A model generated the notes under the pieces. It worked only from the letters and a program-made list of their open reading frames with translations, made no database searches and was not told the DNA's origin. A stretch of DNA of 37,534 nt from CAMPJM01 sp964440915 (GTDB lineage Bacteria > Bacteroidota > Bacteroidia > Cytophagales > Cyclobacteriaceae). Made by a program: the position numbers and the translations under genes. Below are positions 17,562 through 25,912 of this stretch, in pieces. The DNA lies in assembly GCA_964440915.1 (NCBI GenBank), contig CAYTTV010000035.1, forward strand, positions 1-37,534, read 5' to 3'. Numbering within the stretch: position 1 is the first letter of the stretch; each line of letters starts with the position of its first letter.

Positions 17562-18047
17562 ATGAGTAAGTACCCAACAGAGGATATTAAAGTGCCTCGC
17601 TTTGAAGAGGCCAATGGCTTTTACACTTCAAAAAAGCGCAGCAAGATAATGTCTGGGATAAAAGGGAAAAACACTCGTCCCGAAGTAAGGCTTCGGAAAG
17701 CATTATGGCACGCAGGTTTACGTTATCGCAAACATGATAAGCATCTTCCTGGAACACCGGATATTATCAGCAAAAAGTACAAGGTAGCTATATTTGTCGA
17801 TGGAGAATTTTGGCATGGGCACAATTGGAGCACTAAAAAGGCTAGCATAAAATCTAACAGGGCTTTTTGGATACCGAAGATCGAACGGAATATTCAACGA
17901 GACACAGAAAACACTTTAGCGCTAGAACGTTTAGGCTACACTGTTTTCCGGTTCTGGACCCACGAGATAAAACACGAACTTGGCCATTGCATAAAGCAAA
18001 TACTAGATTATGTACACAGAAAAAGCATGCCCTCAATAGGTCATTAG
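17562..18047 (+). CDS. vsr: Very-short-patch-repair (Vsr)-like endonuclease, orphan
   Basis: Mismatch nicking enzyme that in E. coli repairs T:G mismatches from deaminated 5-methylcytosine. 161 residues. Conserved with E. coli Vsr: SKIMSGIKGKNTRPE with E41, the metal Asp in LPGTPDII (D67), FVDGEFWHGHNW with H85 and H87, and FWIPKIERNIQRD. By alignment from memory, the zinc-binding cysteines of E. coli Vsr (66, 73, 117) become Glu82, Trp89 and His134, and Thr63/His64 become Val79/Asp80, so the zinc site appears lost. No cytosine methyltransferase is adjacent, unlike most vsr genes. Alone it could be a relic of a restriction system or a general repair nuclease. Confidence 0.88.
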   Translation: MSKYPTEDIKVPRFEEANGFYTSKKRSKIMSGIKGKNTRPEVRLRKALWHAGLRYRKHDKHLPGTPDIISKKYKVAIFVDGEFWHGHNWSTKKASIKSNRAFWIPKIERNIQRDTENTLALERLGYTVFRFWTHEIKHELGHCIKQILDYVHRKSMPSIGH

Positions 18048-18115
18048 GATTTTAACCGAACAATTACAGCACCTGATATCCTGATTACCATATTCAACAT
18101 ACAATGCAATAACGA

Positions 18116-19210
18116 TCAGTTGGAGCGTTTTTCCTCGCTCCTAGCATCTACTCTCAAGCTGTTTTCAAATCGCAACTTTCTTGCCGGGTACGCAAAAGGA
18201 ACTTCTATTGCTTCTAATGCCTCATAAATTTGAAAATTTATCTGTTGCTGTACATCCATATACACATTATAATCAGAAGACAACACATAATAAACGACTT
18301 CGAAGTTTAGGCTGAATTCACCATAAGCAGCAAAATGAGCCCTATCAAAAATCGTCCTTTCCTGTGCCATCACGATCGATTTCAATAGCTCAGGAATCTT
18401 TTTAACTTTTTCTAAAGGGGTATCAAGAGGCGTGCGAATGCTAAAAACCACCCTTCTTTTTTCCATTTTCTTATAGTTATGGATCCTTGACTCAGTAAGG
18501 TCGCTATTGGAAAAAATCAACTGTTCTCCTGACAAACTTGCTAGCCTTGTGGTTTTAATGCCTATATATTCTACTGAACCGAGTTTGTCGTCTATTATGA
18601 TAAAGTCACCAATCTCAAAAGGCTTATCGAAAAAAATTACGAAGTAATTAAAAAGATCGCCCAGAATATTCTGGGCTGCCAAAGCTATGGCTATACCTCC
18701 TACTCCGAGGCCTGCAATCACTGCCGTAACATTGTAGCCCATGTTATCAAATAAGAACACAAGCCCTATAATCCATATAACTACATTGATGATCAACATG
18801 AGGCCACTTAACTGCTTCACTCGCTCCTCCCCACGGTCTTCACTTCTTTTTCTCACGTACACCTCCAGTAACGACTGTATGGCAGCAGACACCATGCGGA
18901 TGACCAAAAAAGTAACTGCTACCGTAAAGGCTACATCCAGTATGTCTTGCACTCTATTGGTAAGGTTCAGATAATTAAGGCCAGAATACACCACTATAAT
19001 GTATAAGGCAGGAATGCCAAACCGTTCTATACTATTGAAAATATAATTATCGAAGTTGCCTTTAGTACTGTCAGAGAATTTTATGAGCCTGATTAGAATA
19101 ATGCGTTTGATGATCCTGACAATGACCAAACCTACCAGGATAATCATCAAGGCAATGCAATACTCCAGCACTGTATTATGATAATATTCTTCTTGCAAAA
19201 ACTCGTTCAT
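18116..19210 (-). CDS. MscS-family mechanosensitive channel
   Basis: Inner-membrane channel that releases solutes during osmotic downshock. The ATG at 19210 gives 364 residues (a TTG at 19237 is less likely). There are about four membrane segments: YCIALMIILVGLVIVRIIK, GIPALYIIVVYSGL, VAFTVAVTFLVIRM and LMLIINVVIWIIGLVFLF, then the pore helix VIAGLGVGGIAIALAAQNILGD, typical of MscS TM3. A beta domain follows (FFDKPFEIGDFIIIDDKLGSV, ETRL-type IKTTRLASLSGEQLIFSNS) and then an alpha/beta C-terminal domain. The gene converges on the Vsr-like gene and has an HMA-AraC regulator gene upstream on the same strand, 79 bases away; a shared transcript is possible but unproven. Confidence 0.93.
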   Translation of the reverse strand: MNEFLQEEYYHNTVLEYCIALMIILVGLVIVRIIKRIILIRLIKFSDSTKGNFDNYIFNSIERFGIPALYIIVVYSGLNYLNLTNRVQDILDVAFTVAVTFLVIRMVSAAIQSLLEVYVRKRSEDRGEERVKQLSGLMLIINVVIWIIGLVFLFDNMGYNVTAVIAGLGVGGIAIALAAQNILGDLFNYFVIFFDKPFEIGDFIIIDDKLGSVEYIGIKTTRLASLSGEQLIFSNSDLTESRIHNYKKMEKRRVVFSIRTPLDTPLEKVKKIPELLKSIVMAQERTIFDRAHFAAYGEFSLNFEVVYYVLSSDYNVYMDVQQQINFQIYEALEAIEVPFAYPARKLRFENSLRVDARSEEKRSN

Positions 19211-19289
19211 TTTGTAACTGTTATTTTGGTTCGACAAAAAAATAACTTGCCCATGGCGATATGGTTATATATTCTTTGGTCATCCCGTA

Positions 19290-19865
19290 TTATTGTACTT
19301 GGTCAAGTCCTCTCCTCTTATTTTTCCCGATGCCTTTAAAATGTTTAGGAGTAAGGCCGGTAATTTTTTTAAACTGAGCAGACAAATGCTGCACACTACT
19401 ATAGCCCACCAGAAAGGCAATCTCACTTAGTGTATGCTCACCATATACCAATAGTTCCTTCACATGCTCTATCCTTTGCAGAATGATATATCTTTCAATG
19501 GTCAAGCTTTCCATCGCTGAAAAGAGCGTGCTAAGATAATTGTAGTCATAGCCGACTCGCTCTGCTATAAGATGAGAATAATTCAACTTTGGCCTATCAT
19601 GTTCTGATTTACGCACCAAATCAATCACCACATTTTTAACTTTCTCCACTATTTGCGCCTTCTTATCATCTAAGAGTGCAAAACCATTTTCCTCCAATTT
19701 ATCTCCTACCGTTTTCAAAACATCCGGATTAACAGTACCCGCCAATTTTACTTCCCCCAATTTGATCTCTTCTACCGACAACCCTAAATCTTCTAATTCC
19801 TCTTTGACCACCTTAATACAGCGGTTGCAAACCATGTTTTTTATATAAAGCCGTGTGTTATCCAT
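19290..19865 (-). CDS. AraC-type regulator with N-terminal heavy-metal-associated (HMA-like) domain
   Basis: 191 residues. The first 65 or so form a ferredoxin-like HMA fold: beta strand, the metal-binding motif MVCNRC (C13, C16), helix CIKVVKEELEDLGL, strands VEEIKLGEVKLAG and a final helix, as in CopZ/MerP. A linker (about 70-95) leads to a C-terminal double helix-turn-helix of AraC type (SHLIAERVGYDYNYLSTLFSA, then LSEIAFLVGYSSVQHLSAQFKKITGLTPKHF). It probably senses a soft metal such as copper and acts as a transcription factor; both are inference. The usual AraC metabolite cupin is replaced. Genes with this arrangement are common in Bacteroidota near metal exporters, but no exporter is next to this copy. 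Confidence 0.85.
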   Translation of the reverse strand: MDNTRLYIKNMVCNRCIKVVKEELEDLGLSVEEIKLGEVKLAGTVNPDVLKTVGDKLEENGFALLDDKKAQIVEKVKNVVIDLVRKSEHDRPKLNYSHLIAERVGYDYNYLSTLFSAMESLTIERYIILQRIEHVKELLVYGEHTLSEIAFLVGYSSVQHLSAQFKKITGLTPKHFKGIGKNKRRGLDQVQ

Positions 19866-19999
19866 AATTCGATTCTTGTAGGTTGTTTTTATCGGTATGT
19901 GATCCTTCGCATGAACTTATAGAAAGGAAATCATAGCCTCTCTAGCGAAATTAGATGCAATCCTAAAATAGCAAGTTACAAAACATCTATCGCTTTTTT

Positions 20000-20017
20000 A
20001 TGGGTTATCCAACCCAT
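20000..20017. promoter_or_regulatory. 18-bp palindrome between the HMA-AraC gene and the lipocalin gene
   Basis: ATGGGTT-ATCC-AACCCAT is a perfect 7-bp inverted repeat with a 4-base centre. It sits in the 261-base divergent gap, about 135 bases before the regulator start and 110 before the lipocalin start. It is a candidate operator, possibly autoregulatory. Nothing else in that gap stands out. Confidence 0.45.
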
Positions 20018-20126
20018 TCTTCCACTAAATCAACCTATCCTTCCTTATCAGTTATAGGTAATAGATAAAAAAACTAACACCACGGGAGTTTTACGAGTTA
20101 TACCTTAAGAACCAAGCGAAACAATT

Positions 20127-20684
20127 ATGAATAATAGGAATAAAATATTAGGCGCTGCCGCTGCAACGGCAGTAATGACAGGCGTAACAATAGCCATAGC
20201 AAAGAAAAAACGAAAAGATAACTATCCTGCTCTGGATGTGGTAGAACACGTAGACTTAGACAGGTATTTGGGAGAATGGTATGAGATTGCCCGATTGCCA
20301 GCATCTTTTGAAAGAAATTGCTATGCCTCAAAAGCGGAGTACTCAAAAAATGAGGATGGTACTATTAAGGTGATCAACAGCTGCCATAAAAATAGCATGG
20401 ATGGGCCATTAAAAGTCTCCACGGCAAAGGCCTTTGTGGCGGATAAGGATACAAACGCCAAGTTGAAAGTGCAGTTCTTCTGGCCTTTCAAAGGAGACTA
20501 TTGGATTCTGGATTTGGATGATAATTATGAGTATGCTTTGGTAGGCGAACCTTCCCGAAAGTATATGTGGATATTGAGCAGGACACCCCAAATCGCCTTA
20601 GAGGCCTTGCAGGATCTGATAGAAAAAGCCAATGCTAAAGGATTTGATACAGAAAAACTCATCTATACGGAGCAGTTGGGTTAA
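20127..20684 (+). CDS. Bacterial lipocalin (Blc-like), membrane-anchored
   Basis: 185 residues, lipocalin fold that binds lysophospholipids or other hydrophobic ligands. The signature DLDRYLGEWYEIARLPASFER (G-x-W at 49-51) and the later DDNYEYALVGEPSRKYMWILSRTP match the Blc/apolipoprotein-D group. E. coli Blc has a lipoprotein signal. Here the N-terminus is an uncleaved-looking hydrophobic helix (about 7-25, ILGAAAATAVMTGVTIAIA) followed by KKKRK, with no lipobox Cys, so an inner-membrane anchor is inferred. Two cysteines (NCYAS, NSCHK) could form a disulfide. A hairpin follows the stop, so it is probably monocistronic. Confidence 0.92.
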   Translation: MNNRNKILGAAAATAVMTGVTIAIAKKKRKDNYPALDVVEHVDLDRYLGEWYEIARLPASFERNCYASKAEYSKNEDGTIKVINSCHKNSMDGPLKVSTAKAFVADKDTNAKLKVQFFWPFKGDYWILDLDDNYEYALVGEPSRKYMWILSRTPQIALEALQDLIEKANAKGFDTEKLIYTEQLG

Positions 20685-20704
20685 CTTTAATTCACTCCAA
20701 TCTG

Positions 20705-20736
20705 AGCGGTAAGAATACATTAAATTTCTTACCGCT
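20705..20736 (+). terminator. Terminator after the lipocalin gene
   Basis: AGCGGTAAGAA (20705-20715) pairs perfectly over 11 bp with TTCTTACCGCT (20726-20736), loop 10 bases, followed by the U-rich TATTTTAACTTATT. Confidence 0.75.
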
Positions 20737-20884
20737 TATTTTAACTTATTGCTATAAGGCACTTACTCCTTAGGTTTACCTTAGTCCTTTTAAATTGGGC
20801 CAAGAAGCTTCCATTTGTCTTAGATATACCATAAGGGATATGAAAACCCTATGTGTGGTATTATATAAATCTTCTACTTTGTTC

Positions 20885-20892
20885 TATCTTTG
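20885..20892 (+). promoter_or_regulatory. -7 promoter element of the acyltransferase-gpsA operon
   Basis: TATCTTTG fits TAnnTTTG exactly, 26 bases before the ATG at 20919. The open frame runs 22 codons further left, across this element, so the upstream ATG at 20853 is unlikely to be used. Confidence 0.65.
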
Positions 20893-20918
20893 ACGTCGAA
20901 TTAGCGTTATTGCATATT

Positions 20919-22616
20919 ATGGAGCCTACCGGCAATAAAGATAAGAACAGAAAATTTGGACCAATACTGCCTGGAAAACGTGACTGGCCGATATTTCAAT
21001 TGAGCCGCAATAGAAAAAGATTTATTGAGGGGGTTATTAAAGAAAGCACAGTCCAGGTTAAACATATCACCAAAAACAGAAATGCGCTTATTGAGGAAAT
21101 TGAGATTACCCTCTTTAAGGAAAGGTTAAGAATACAACAAAACCCCTGGAAGGTTGACCCTCGCAACGAACTCCAATTTTGGGAGGGTATTAAGTCCCAA
21201 CTTGTTACTATATCCGGAGAAAATGGGGGCGTTAATAAAGATGCCCAGATCCAGCAAATCCTCAGGATGATTATCAAGCGCTATGCTAATGAGATAGCGG
21301 GCACTTTCAAGCCTTCTTCCTATAGAATGGCCAGGGGTCTCATCACTTTTGGCTTTGCCCGCCTGCTCAATGCCTCTCGGGTCAAAGGGTTTGGATCGTT
21401 ATGGAGCCAGCAGTTCACCTTACAGGACAAAATTAATATACACGGCGAAACGGACCATCTGCGCCACTTGGCTAAGAAAGGCACAATAGTGATGGTGCCG
21501 ACCCATTTTAGCAATATGGATGCGGTCTTGGTAGGTTGGATAATCCATACCTTAGGCTTACCTCCGTTTGTATATGGAGCTGACCTTAACCTATTCAATA
21601 TTGGTGTACTCGCTTATTTTATGAACAGTTTGGGCGCCTATAAAGTGGATAGAAGAAAAAGGAATCTCCTGTATATGGAGACCTTAAAAACCTATTCAGT
21701 ATCTGCTATAAAGAAGGGCTGTCACAGCCTGTTTTTTCCAGGAGGCTCGCGATCACGCTCTGGAAAGATTGAAAAAACGCTTAAGCCAGGCTTACTTGGA
21801 ACTACCATAGAAGCGCAAAGGTTGAATTTTTTGGGAAATGAAACCCAACAGAACAATAAAATATTTATCGTTCCCGTAGTGCTGAACTATCACTTTGTCT
21901 TGGAGGCTCCTAGTTTGATTAATGAATACCTGGAGCTTAAAGGGCAAGAGCGATACTATGTAGAAAACGACGAATTCTCAAACTCATATAAAATTATCAC
22001 TTTTCTTATCAAATTCTTTACCAAAGGATCTGACATATCGGTGTCTATTGGTAAGCCCATGGACATATTGGGCAATTACGTTGATGAAGAGGGCAAAAGC
22101 ATAGACCGGCAGGGACGCATCATCGACCCAAAGGATTATTTCATATCCAATGGAAAACTTACGAAGGATAAGCAACGGGACGATGAATATACGCGCATGC
22201 TAAGCGATGCCATCGTTAAAGAATATCATAAGATCAATCGGATATTTTCGAGTCACCTTGTAGCTTTTATCGCCTTTGAAATGCTCAAGAAGAAACACCC
22301 GAAACTCGATCTATACAACTTCCTGAGACTTCCCGATGAAGACCTTAGTATTGACTATCAAGATTTTAGGAATACCATGGAAAACGTGCGCACGGAAGCT
22401 TTCCGGCTTATGGAAGAAGGCAAGGTAAAAGTTGCCTCACACCTATATGGAGACATTGATACTGTAATTGACCATGGATTGATGAACTTGGGAATGTACC
22501 ATGTAAGCCGGCCTTTACTGAAGAACAAAAAAGGAAATATTGTAACGGAAGACTTGAACACTTTATATTATTACCACAACAGACTAGATGGTTATGGCCT
22601 CAAAAAATTCATCTAA
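20919..22616 (+). CDS. PlsB-like glycerol-3-phosphate acyltransferase
   Basis: Transfers a fatty acyl group to glycerol-3-phosphate or a related acceptor at the membrane. The ATG at 20919 gives 565 residues. The acyltransferase block is clear: PTHFSNMDAVLVGW with the H-x4-D pair (H196, D201), FVYGADLNLFN, GAYKVDRRKRN, LFFPGGSRSRSGKIE (substrate-binding motif, residues about 273-278) and IVPVVLNYHFVLEAP. The N-terminal 150 residues are helical and charged; a C-terminal 150 residues (IFSSHLVAFIAFEML onward) resemble PlsB-type helical tails. It overlaps gpsA, which makes its presumed substrate. Most Bacteroidota rely on PlsX/PlsY, so this is a second or specialised route. A lysophosphatidate or ornithine-lipid acyltransferase cannot be excluded. 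Confidence 0.8.
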   Translation: MEPTGNKDKNRKFGPILPGKRDWPIFQLSRNRKRFIEGVIKESTVQVKHITKNRNALIEEIEITLFKERLRIQQNPWKVDPRNELQFWEGIKSQLVTISGENGGVNKDAQIQQILRMIIKRYANEIAGTFKPSSYRMARGLITFGFARLLNASRVKGFGSLWSQQFTLQDKINIHGETDHLRHLAKKGTIVMVPTHFSNMDAVLVGWIIHTLGLPPFVYGADLNLFNIGVLAYFMNSLGAYKVDRRKRNLLYMETLKTYSVSAIKKGCHSLFFPGGSRSRSGKIEKTLKPGLLGTTIEAQRLNFLGNETQQNNKIFIVPVVLNYHFVLEAPSLINEYLELKGQERYYVENDEFSNSYKIITFLIKFFTKGSDISVSIGKPMDILGNYVDEEGKSIDRQGRIIDPKDYFISNGKLTKDKQRDDEYTRMLSDAIVKEYHKINRIFSSHLVAFIAFEMLKKKHPKLDLYNFLRLPDEDLSIDYQDFRNTMENVRTEAFRLMEEGKVKVASHLYGDIDTVIDHGLMNLGMYHVSRPLLKNKKGNIVTEDLNTLYYYHNRLDGYGLKKFI

Positions 22617-23640
22617 ACAAACCGTAGGGGTCATTGGTGCGGGAAGCTTTGGCACTGCTGTGGCAAATATCTTAGCCGAAAACGCACATGTATTGCTGTA
22701 TGCAAGAACCCCTGAAACATTAGAGTGGCTCATTAGGAGCAAAAAAGAAAATGACAACTTCCTTCATGAAAATGTCACCCCAACCAATGAACTTCGGGCT
22801 GTAGCAGAAAATTGTGAGATAATTTTCCCTGTAGTACCTTCGGAGAATTTTCGGGAGATGATGAAACAGTTGTCCCCTTATCTTCATCCTTATCATATTC
22901 TGATTCATGGCACCAAAGGGCTGGATCTAAAAGTGCCATCGGCTTCATCCAAGAAAACATTAACAAGAGCGATGGTCCGTACCATGAGCGAGGTAATTAT
23001 GGAGGAGAGCGTGGTAGTGCGTGTTGGCTGTCTGGCGGGACCCAACCTTGCCAAAGAGCTTGCCGACAAACAACCTGCTGCTACCGTTGTCGCCAGCCGC
23101 TTCAATGAGGTGATCAAGGCAGGCCAAAGGTTGCTCCGAAGCGATCGATTCCAGGTATATGGCAGCAAAGACCTGATAGGGGTAGAGCTTTGTGGTGTCT
23201 TGAAAAATATCATTGCTATAGGGTCAGGGGCATTGAGCGGAATGGGCCTGGGAGAAAATGCTCGGGCGCTATTGATAAGCCGTGGCATGGTAGAAATGAT
23301 CTATTTGGGAAAAGCTTTAGGGGGCAATACGGAAGCATTCATTGGACTAGCAGGCGTGGGCGATTTGGTGGCGACTTGTAGCAGTACCCTCAGCCGAAAC
23401 TTCACAGTTGGCTATAGATTGGCACAAGGCGAAACACTTCCGGATATAATCAACACCATGGAAGAGGTTGCGGAAGGGGTGAACACCATTCAGACTGTAA
23501 AGAAACTGGCCTCCTACTACAAAGTCCGTGCTCCAATCACAGAAACCTTATACAAGGTCCTATTTGAAGGCATGACGGTGGAAAAGGCACTGGAACTGCT
23601 CATGAAATCGCCCTTCAATTCTGATGTGGACTTTCTCTAA
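22588..23640 (+). CDS. gpsA: NAD(P)-dependent glycerol-3-phosphate dehydrogenase
   Basis: Reduces dihydroxyacetone phosphate to sn-glycerol-3-phosphate for phospholipid synthesis. 350 residues. Rossmann motif VGVIGAGSFGTAVANILAEN, then HGTKGLDLK, CLAGPNLAKELADKQPAATV, ELCGVLKNIIAIGSGALSGMG with the catalytic Lys, GENARALLISRGMVEM, GLAGVGDLVATCSSTLSRNF and AEGVNTIQTV. The ORF begins inside the acyltransferase gene (ATG at 22588, or 22594 two codons later), overlapping it by 29 or 23 bases in another frame. Translation is thus probably coupled, pairing production and use of glycerol-3-phosphate. Confidence 0.96.
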   Translation: MVMASKNSSKQTVGVIGAGSFGTAVANILAENAHVLLYARTPETLEWLIRSKKENDNFLHENVTPTNELRAVAENCEIIFPVVPSENFREMMKQLSPYLHPYHILIHGTKGLDLKVPSASSKKTLTRAMVRTMSEVIMEESVVVRVGCLAGPNLAKELADKQPAATVVASRFNEVIKAGQRLLRSDRFQVYGSKDLIGVELCGVLKNIIAIGSGALSGMGLGENARALLISRGMVEMIYLGKALGGNTEAFIGLAGVGDLVATCSSTLSRNFTVGYRLAQGETLPDIINTMEEVAEGVNTIQTVKKLASYYKVRAPITETLYKVLFEGMTVEKALELLMKSPFNSDVDFL

Positions 23641-23651
23641 AATTTTCAACC

Positions 23652-23690
23652 GACCCAATTGCTTATCATTCCGAACTTAGAAGCTGGGTC
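23652..23690 (+). terminator. Imperfect hairpin after gpsA
   Basis: GACCCA (23652-23657) pairs with TGGGTC (23685-23690) and GCTT (23661-23664) with AAGC (23681-23684), leaving a 3-base bulge and a 16-base loop. No strong T-run follows. It is plausibly the end of the operon but weak. The remaining gap up to 23866 is AT-rich, with a near -7 element TATCTTTT at about 23840. Confidence 0.35.
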
Positions 23691-23866
23691 AAGCCACTTT
23701 CTATACACTATTCAACATTTTTCATATCCTGACAGTTATGCATATCACACTATAGCATATAAAGGTCTAGGATGTTTATTGTAAGAAATTCAAATACGGA
23801 TTAATTTACAAGCATGAATATTGCGTAGCTTAATGGTCATTATCTTTTACACTTAAAGTTTAATGC

Positions 23867-25822
23867 TTGAAAGAACTGTCCCTGCTTCTGGCTTTTATGT
23901 TATGTAATACGGCTCTTATTGGCCAAGAGCAAAGCGATACTGCCATTGTGCAAATGGACAGCGTATTACTTCCGCAAAATTATATTATTGTAATTTCGGA
24001 TAGTGCACTTTATGCACAAGAAGACACATTACTAATCCTTCCCGATACCTTAGAATATATAATTCAACCTACGCCATCAGACAAGACTAAAGAATTTTAT
24101 GAAACGCTGAAGAATAAATTTTACCGAACAAAACTCACTAAAGAGCTTTATGACCTCTTGTTCACCGATATACCAGCAACACCACAAGCCTCGGAAGAAA
24201 CCGAAGAGTCTACCAAAAGTACAGACCCATATCTTCCTTATGAGGGCAAAATTATCGGCAATATCAGAATAAAGAAGGTGAATGTTTTTGGTACAAGCAT
24301 AGATGACACGACACGACAGATAGACTCTTGGATAGTGAACACGGGCAATCGACTGCATATTAATTCCAGGGCTTGGGTGATAAGCAAGAACTTGCTTGTG
24401 CAAAAAGGAGACCTGTTAGACCCTTTTGAATTGGCAGACAATGAGCGGATAATAAGGGAATTGGCATTTATTCAAGATGCACGAATAAAAGTAGCTCCTA
24501 GGGGCGCTGAAAGCGATACGGTAGACCTGGTTCTAATTACAAAAGACGTTTGGTCTATTTCTGCTGGCATTAAGCCAAAGGGCTTTATGGAAGGAACGTT
24601 CAATATAACGGATAGGAATATTATCGGACTGGGACATGAGCTGCACAACGATATTATATTATCGCCAGATGAGGATCAAACTTGGGGATACGAAGGCATT
24701 TATAGAATCCCTAATACTTTTGGGGCATTTGTCACTTCTGAATTGAATTATGCCAATTATTATTTAAAAAATGGCTATGGCTTTAAGATTTACCGAAATT
24801 TCCTGACGCCTGAAATGAAATACGCGGGAGGGCTGGAGTTAAGCAAGCAGGAACTCATGAGAGAGCTTATGGTATCAGACACCTCCTTTTTACGATTTCC
24901 TTATGGCTATGGCCTCCAAGACCTTTGGTTGGGCCGCTCCTTTCTTATGAAAAGAAAAAATGACGCTAGAACGCAACTTATCTTTTCAGGCAGGTATACC
25001 AGAAGGAATTTTTTTGAACGTCCCGTCATAGAGGCCGACTCCAACCGGATTTATCACAATACTTCTTCAGTGGTTGCGAGTATCGGCTACGCTAGCAAAG
25101 AATATTACAAAGGCTTTTATATTTATGGGTTTGGAAGAACAGAGGATATTCCGGAAGGAAGTTTGGCCGAAGTTACGGGCGGTATAGAGTACGGAGAATT
25201 CCATAAACGCTATTATGGTGGCATTAGGTTAGCTAGAGGGATAATGTTTTCAGGAAAGGGATATTTCTACTCAGAAGCAAACGTGGGTGGGTTTCTCAGG
25301 GACGGCACTTTCGAACAAGGAGTGGTTAATTTTGATGCCAACATGTTCAGCAACCTCTACCATCTCAATAATTATGCAATCCGTCATTTCTTGGGCATGG
25401 AATACACCAGAGGTATACGCAGGTTTAAAGAGGAATTTATCACAATCAATGATGAATATGGCATTCGTGGACTCAACAGCACAATACTGAGGGGAACCAA
25501 AAAACTGGCATTAAACTGGGAAACCTTGGTTTTTATCCCCTTTCAACCCATAGGTTTTCAATTTGCTTTTTTTGGATTTGCAGATTTTGGACTTATAAGT
25601 CAAGAAAAAAATGTTTTCAAAGGAGATTTCTATACGGGATTTGGACTCGGCCTTAGAATTAGAAATGACAACCTTACCTTTAATACCTTCCAAATACGGT
25701 TAGGCTACTACCCCAAAACTCCGGCAGACGAGAGCATGTTTGACATCAACGTCTCAGGTATTTCATCCTTTCACCAACGCCATTTTGAAGTGAATGCACC
25801 TACGGTGATAGAATTTCATTGA
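23867..25822 (+). CDS. Omp85/BamA-like outer-membrane protein with POTRA-like domain
   Basis: 651 residues starting at TTG; the ATG at 23863 is out of frame and the signal peptide (LSLLLAFMLCNTALIGQ) begins directly. Residues about 120-225 look like POTRA-type repeats (GKIIGNIRIKKVNVFG.., then LLVQKGDLLDPFELADNERIIRELAFIQDARIKV). After that comes a long aromatic/glycine beta-strand pattern with YRIPNTFGAFVTSELNYANYY and a late GFFGFADFG-like hairpin, compatible with a 16-stranded barrel. It lacks the standard BamA length (about 800) and five POTRAs, so it is probably an accessory Omp85-type assembly or transport protein. The acidic linker EETEESTKSTDP (about 108-120) separates the domains. 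Exact family not recognised. It converges on the PorE-like gene across a hairpin. Confidence 0.65.
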   Translation: MKELSLLLAFMLCNTALIGQEQSDTAIVQMDSVLLPQNYIIVISDSALYAQEDTLLILPDTLEYIIQPTPSDKTKEFYETLKNKFYRTKLTKELYDLLFTDIPATPQASEETEESTKSTDPYLPYEGKIIGNIRIKKVNVFGTSIDDTTRQIDSWIVNTGNRLHINSRAWVISKNLLVQKGDLLDPFELADNERIIRELAFIQDARIKVAPRGAESDTVDLVLITKDVWSISAGIKPKGFMEGTFNITDRNIIGLGHELHNDIILSPDEDQTWGYEGIYRIPNTFGAFVTSELNYANYYLKNGYGFKIYRNFLTPEMKYAGGLELSKQELMRELMVSDTSFLRFPYGYGLQDLWLGRSFLMKRKNDARTQLIFSGRYTRRNFFERPVIEADSNRIYHNTSSVVASIGYASKEYYKGFYIYGFGRTEDIPEGSLAEVTGGIEYGEFHKRYYGGIRLARGIMFSGKGYFYSEANVGGFLRDGTFEQGVVNFDANMFSNLYHLNNYAIRHFLGMEYTRGIRRFKEEFITINDEYGIRGLNSTILRGTKKLALNWETLVFIPFQPIGFQFAFFGFADFGLISQEKNVFKGDFYTGFGLGLRIRNDNLTFNTFQIRLGYYPKTPADESMFDINVSGISSFHQRHFEVNAPTVIEFH

Positions 25823-25843
25823 ATTTTCTCCTCTTCTAAAAGC

Positions 25844-25885
25844 GACGGGGAACAAACTTTGCCATGGCATTGCTTATTCCCCGTC
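25844..25885. terminator. Bidirectional hairpin between convergent envelope genes
   Basis: GACGGGGAA (25844-25852) and TTCCCCGTC (25877-25885) are perfect 9-bp arms. The 24-base loop itself holds the palindrome TGCCATGGCA (25860-25869). Confidence 0.65.
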
Positions 25886-25912
25886 ATATGTTGTCTATTT
25901 CAAATCACTTCA

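Noticed and set aside
20853..20918. Longer start for the acyltransferase
   Set aside because: The exact -7 element TATCTTTG (20885-20892) lies inside it.
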